This document shows positions 5,095 through 8,722 of a stretch of 8,722 nt of DNA, piece after piece. A model generated the notes under the pieces. The model was not told the origin of the DNA and searched no databases. It saw only the letters and a program-made list of their open reading frames with translations. Every line of letters begins with the position of its first letter. Positions within the stretch are counted from its first letter, which is position 1. Source of the DNA: Opitutia bacterium (GTDB taxonomy: Bacteria > Verrucomicrobiota > Verrucomicrobiia > Opitutales > Seribacteraceae); contig JABGUO010000041.1 in NCBI GenBank assembly GCA_018646565.1, positions 1-8,722 of the forward strand, given 5' to 3'. The position numbers and the translations under genes were made by a program.

Positions 5095-8000
5095 CTAACG
5101 TACTTTCATCACTCCACGCATTATAAAGTGATGACCAGGAAAAGTGCATACATATTGATAGTCACCAGCCTTTGCCGGTGCGGTGAACTGTATAACTTCT
5201 TCGCCCTTATGGTCGATCAACTTACTCGCCCAAAGAATTTCCTTATTTTCTGGCACAAAGGCTACATCAAATCCACCGGCGCCCAAGTTAATCGCTGCCT
5301 GTCCAACCTCGTCTGCCTTGCCAGGATTAACCATCACCAGGTTGTGTGGCATAAAGTCTGGATTGGCAAAAATAAGCTTAACTGCCTTACCTGCCTTAAC
5401 CGTAAATTCGGCAAGGTCATACTTCATTTTTTCGGGGATAGTTCCGATGCGAACGGTAGTTAAATCGGATGTGTCAGAAAGAACGCCTGACTTGGCCACC
5501 ACTTCGATATGCTCTTCCTCAATTTCGTCAACCTCCTTGGCGGGATTGGCATTGTACCAATGGTGCTGCACGGTTAGGGCGGCCACCCGGGCATGCGGAT
5601 GGGGAGACTTGAGCAGTTGATTGAGCAAGCGTCCGTTCCGATAATTATGCTGCTGGTGCACCCAAAGAGCTTCGAGCAAATGGTGGGCATCCTCCTTTTT
5701 ATTCGGGTCAAATTGCTTCATCCATTGTTGTGCGACCTTGATTACAGTCGAAGAATCACGTTCGCTTAATTCAACTCGTGTACGATGGCGTACGCTGTCC
5801 ACAGGATGCATCAAATTGGCAAGAAGCTTCTCGATGGGTTCCCCATCGATTTTGACCGCTTTCTGGAGTGGCTTCTTTTTGTAGGTGAAACGATAAATTC
5901 GACCATGCTTTTCATCGCGATTAGGGTCTCTTACATTGTGCTGCATATGCCCGATTATGACATTCTGCCAATCGGACACATAGAGGGCTCCATCCTCTCC
6001 GAAAATCGCATCGGTCGGTCTAAAGTTTTTATCCCCGCTAAGCATAAAGCCAACTGATTCCTCTTGTATTTGGGAACCACTGGCCAAATCCTTGATTACA
6101 CTCAGTTTTTGTCCATTGGGAGTGCCCCAAACTTCACCAAATTTGGATTTTGAACTAACCTGTTTTCCATTCTCCCATTTGCCTGATTTTTTGCTCATCG
6201 AAAAGTCGCCATCCCGATGAAGCTTGTACTGCTTAATCCCAAGAAATCCGATGGTGTTACAGATTAGGAAATCGCCCTGCATAGAATCAGGGAAGTTATC
6301 ACTTGAAACAACTTCGCATGCGGGAACTGGGCGTACTTCCTTAGCAAGCAGTGAACGCATCTTCCATGAATTCTCATGAGGGTAAACCTGGTAGGCACGC
6401 CCTCCGGTTCCATCAGTTGCGTAATGGTAGCCCCAGTAGTCAAAAGCAATGCCATGCGGGTTTGGGCTGTTACTACCATGAAAGGCGATGGTGTGCCTAC
6501 GTGGGTCAAATCGATACATCGCGGAGGCAGTAGTCTTAAGACTTGGCCCCCAAGGATGTTCATGGTTGTGCTGAAGAAAGACACCGCTTTGCCAATAAAT
6601 TCCACCATCAGGGCCATAAATTAAGTTATTTGCTGCGTGATGTGTATCCGATGTACCCAGACCCTGCAAAATAACATACCGCACATCTGCTTTATCATCT
6701 CCATCCGTGTCTTTTAAGAAAAGTAAGTCAGGACCCGAAGTAACCAATACTCCTCCGTTCCAAAACTCAAAACCTACCGGGTTGTGAACTTTGGCAAACT
6801 CAATGACCCGGTCGGCTTTACCATCCTTGTTATCATCAGGCAAAATAACCAAGGCATCGTTCATCGGCTTCATGGGTTCCCACATCGGATAAGTGGGCCA
6901 GACCGCGGCCCAAAGCCGCCCCTTGGCGTCGACTTGCATTTGCACAGGATTGATGAGTTCAGGAAACTGCTTCTCATCAGCAAATAGATTAACCTCAAAA
7001 TCATTTCTCACCGTTAACCGCTTTAAGCTTTCCACCGGGCTCAGGTATTTGGTGGAACCCTCCTTGATGGCACTCGAACTGATACTTCCACCACCCACAT
7101 TGGAAACGACCTTTACGGGTGCAGGCACACTGGAGTCATCCACCTTGCTCGTTGTACCTTTGGTCATCCTCCAAATGTGCTGATCTCGATTGGCAGTCAT
7201 TATATCAAGCATCCTGAGTTCATGCTGTAAAACTACTGAGTTGGCCTGATCATCGACAAACCGAAGTTTAGAACGCCCCCCCCAAATGTCGTTGCCATCC
7301 GTGGCACGATAACGATTAAACCAGTGCCAGTTTTTATCAATCACAGCTTGGCGGAGAGTTTCCAAGGAAGCTTTTGCCTCAACCTCTTTTTTAAGAAGTG
7401 CCCCAGCGATGATCTCTGCAAGCAATCGGTTACCCTCCTCATTCAAGTGAGCCCCGTTAATCGTTAGTGGTTGAGTAGTCTTTTGGAAAAGGGACAAGGT
7501 TGGATTGTAAAGATCGACAAATTCAACTCCAGAAACTTTCGCGGCGTCCTCGGTGATTTTTGTGTAGAGTGCGAGATTCCTGTTTTGAAGTTTTCCACGA
7601 GGAAGGTTTCGGTCCTTTAAATTCTGAAAGGCGATCGGGCTGAATAAGATGATCCGAGGAAAGCTCTCTCCATTTGCTTTGGAACCACGAATGTTTTTAA
7701 CAAAGTTAATCAGTTCCTGTTTGTATCGGCTCCCACCTTTTTCGCCCTCAAAAGATTCATTATAACCAAACATGGCAAAGACCGCATCCGCCTTTACATG
7801 GCGAAGGTAATCATTCATTTCCAAGAATCCCTTACTGCGGGGATAACTATTGGGGCGGTCACCAGATAGGCTCATATTACGGAAGTTCACTTCATGATCT
7901 TTAAGCTCGCTTTGCAGCAGCGTCTCAGTCCACCCATCATGTTGCATCCTGTCCGCTAACCCATTTCCAAGTATGGCAATCTTGTCTCCTTTTTTAAAAG

Positions 8001-8722
8001 CAAATGGAAGAATATCTTTGTAATCAGCAGGTACATTGACTTGGTATGGCACGGGCTTGTAAGCAACTGGCTCTGATTTTCCTTCATAGAGAAAAAAATC
8101 GATTACAGTCCTAAACCTCAGAGTAAATTTGGTTCGCTCGGCACCCCTGGTTTTTCCGCTCTTATAAATTTGTTTCCGATTGGCATCCAATAATTGGATG
8201 GTAAATCCATCCAATCTCGATTCAAAGCCCTTCCTATTCCATACTTCCACCTCATCGACTTTATATTCCTTACCTAGATCAATTTCCCACCAAGGATTAA
8301 CGGAACCAAATCCATCGGTGTGGGTTTGCCCACCTTTATTATAATCTGGATTTTTATTACCATCAATTGCTCGCGATGCGACGCCACCTGCACCCGTACT
8401 GGATTGGGTAGCCTTACCCATAGGGGCGACATTTTTACCTCCACTTATAATTTCAACTTCGTTTAGAGTGAGTACTTTATTGTCTTTCGGTATTTCAATC
8501 CGAAGAAATCGTGCCCCCTTTCGCACATTCTGGTTTTTCGCAGTGACGGACTCGACCTTTTGAACAACAGCCTTCGGATCGGCCGGAATCGGCCCAGTTA
8601 AATCAGCATACATCGAAGGCTTCACCCCCTTTACTTCTCCCCTAACCTGAAATTTGCTGGGATTAAATGACCCGACAAATTCAATTTTTGAATCAGGCTT
8701 AATCTTATCCTCCAAGCCAACC
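5095..8722 (-). CDS. Giant PVC-type protein, 5'-partial: discoidin-like, SGNH-like, dehydrogenase-type beta-propeller and azurin-like copper domains
   Basis: At least 1,208 residues are encoded; the frame runs off the window edge without a true start. Numbering here begins at the TTG codon at 8715. Residues about 65-210 resemble a discoidin/F5-8C domain ([26 protein letters not shown]). Residues 240-445 are the PVC-type SGNH-like domain: [27 protein letters not shown] (Asn319) and [10 protein letters not shown] (His423). A linker with [21 protein letters not shown] follows. Residues about 565-945 are a beta-propeller of the type annotated as putative membrane-bound dehydrogenase, with acidic DDNKDGKAD and DTDGDDKAD loops and [19 protein letters not shown] and [19 protein letters not shown] motifs. 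About 960-1055 look helical, HEAT-like. Residues 1085-1206 are azurin-like, with ligands His1124, Cys1190, His1195 and Met1199. There is no CxxCH, so the cytochrome c tail common in this family is absent. Presumably secreted; a sugar or alcohol dehydrogenase-like role is inference. Confidence 0.9.
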   Translation of the reverse strand, partial: VGLEDKIKPDSKIEFVGSFNPSKFQVRGEVKGVKPSMYADLTGPIPADPKAVVQKVESVTAKNQNVRKGARFLRIEIPKDNKVLTLNEVEIISGGKNVAPMGKATQSSTGAGGVASRAIDGNKNPDYNKGGQTHTDGFGSVNPWWEIDLGKEYKVDEVEVWNRKGFESRLDGFTIQLLDANRKQIYKSGKTRGAERTKFTLRFRTVIDFFLYEGKSEPVAYKPVPYQVNVPADYKDILPFAFKKGDKIAILGNGLADRMQHDGWTETLLQSELKDHEVNFRNMSLSGDRPNSYPRSKGFLEMNDYLRHVKADAVFAMFGYNESFEGEKGGSRYKQELINFVKNIRGSKANGESFPRIILFSPIAFQNLKDRNLPRGKLQNRNLALYTKITEDAAKVSGVEFVDLYNPTLSLFQKTTQPLTINGAHLNEEGNRLLAEIIAGALLKKEVEAKASLETLRQAVIDKNWHWFNRYRATDGNDIWGGRSKLRFVDDQANSVVLQHELRMLDIMTANRDQHIWRMTKGTTSKVDDSSVPAPVKVVSNVGGGSISSSAIKEGSTKYLSPVESLKRLTVRNDFEVNLFADEKQFPELINPVQMQVDAKGRLWAAVWPTYPMWEPMKPMNDALVILPDDNKDGKADRVIEFAKVHNPVGFEFWNGGVLVTSGPDLLFLKDTDGDDKADVRYVILQGLGTSDTHHAANNLIYGPDGGIYWQSGVFLQHNHEHPWGPSLKTTASAMYRFDPRRHTIAFHGSNSPNPHGIAFDYWGYHYATDGTGGRAYQVYPHENSWKMRSLLAKEVRPVPACEVVSSDNFPDSMQGDFLICNTIGFLGIKQYKLHRDGDFSMSKKSGKWENGKQVSSKSKFGEVWGTPNGQKLSVIKDLASGSQIQEESVGFMLSGDKNFRPTDAIFGEDGALYVSDWQNVIIGHMQHNVRDPNRDEKHGRIYRFTYKKKPLQKAVKIDGEPIEKLLANLMHPVDSVRHRTRVELSERDSSTVIKVAQQWMKQFDPNKKEDAHHLLEALWVHQQHNYRNGRLLNQLLKSPHPHARVAALTVQHHWYNANPAKEVDEIEEEHIEVVAKSGVLSDTSDLTTVRIGTIPEKMKYDLAEFTVKAGKAVKLIFANPDFMPHNLVMVNPGKADEVGQAAINLGAGGFDVAFVPENKEILWASKLIDHKGEEVIQFTAPAKAGDYQYVCTFPGHHFIMRGVMKVR
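5098..5463 (-). other. Azurin/auracyanin-like blue-copper domain at the C-terminus of the giant protein
   Basis: This segment encodes residues 1085-1206. It shows the complete type 1 copper set: His1124 in [12 protein letters not shown], then Cys1190, His1195 and Met1199 in [16 protein letters not shown]. The spacing Cys-x4-His-x3-Met and the CTFPGH core are those of azurin. The preceding stretch ([20 protein letters not shown]) also follows the azurin pattern. Such domains carry single electrons, so this is probably the electron-exit module of the large protein; the partner is unknown. Confidence 0.85.
7381..7998 (-). other. SGNH/GDSL-like domain lacking the usual Ser and Asp
   Basis: Residues 240-445 of the giant protein have the order of SGNH blocks. 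Block I reads ILGNGLADR, so Asn251 replaces the usual serine nucleophile of the GDS motif. Block III reads FGYNES with Asn319 kept. Block V reads INGAHLN, with His423 kept but Asn420 where the usual Asp of DxxH lies. Many relatives in PVC bacteria share this general pattern, so the domain may bind glycan rather than hydrolyse esters. Confidence 0.7.

Noticed and set aside
5183..5620. 145-residue open frame on the plus strand
   Set aside because: It lies wholly antisense to the conserved copper-domain and helical regions of the giant gene and shows no family resemblance; it is a shadow of that gene's codon pattern.
6684..6834. Acidic DxDxDG-type loops in the propeller as separate EF-hand elements
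   Set aside because: DDNKDGKAD and DTDGDDKAD recur in propellers of this PVC family at blade loops, so they are part of the fold and not an independent calcium domain.

Overview
The window is 8,722 bp with every convincing gene on the minus strand, so it reads from right to left. The protein content suggests a member of the PVC bacteria, most likely a marine or aquatic Verrucomicrobiota. The basis is a giant secreted protein joining an SGNH-like domain to a PVC-type 'membrane-bound dehydrogenase' propeller, secreted ThuA and DUF1080 proteins, a sulfatase tail, moderate G+C, and no recognisable Shine-Dalgarno sequences. The phylum is inferred from these families; the window has no rRNA or other phylogenetic marker.

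Layout in transcription order. (1) 8722-5095: a very large protein, open at the window edge, with a discoidin-like domain, an SGNH-like domain, a PVC-type beta-propeller, a helical (HEAT-like) region and an azurin-like blue-copper domain at the C-terminus. (2) About 5034-4762: the C-terminal remnant of a sulfatase, probably a pseudogene. (3) 4724-4122: a DUF420 membrane protein with an EF-hand-like calcium loop between two membrane helices. (4) 4091-2505: a GT39/ArnT-like membrane glycosyltransferase. (5) 2426-858: a secreted fusion of DUF1080 (3-keto-disaccharide hydrolase family) with ThuA. (6) 832-62: a secreted stand-alone ThuA protein that is a close paralogue of the ThuA half of gene 5.

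Intergenic gaps are only about 25-80 bp. No tRNA, rRNA, CRISPR array, transposase or convincing intrinsic terminator was seen, and no gene-free stretch exceeds 100 bp. Co-transcription of some or all genes is plausible but unproven. Genes 1, 5 and 6, with the sulfatase remnant, fit extracytoplasmic handling of complex, possibly sulfated, glycans. A C3-oxidation (3-keto sugar) route is an attractive inference because ThuA and DUF1080 families are both tied to 3-keto sugars and the propeller protein ends in an electron-transfer domain. The DUF420 gene (respiratory oxidase assembly-like family) and the GT39 gene have no obvious link to that theme.
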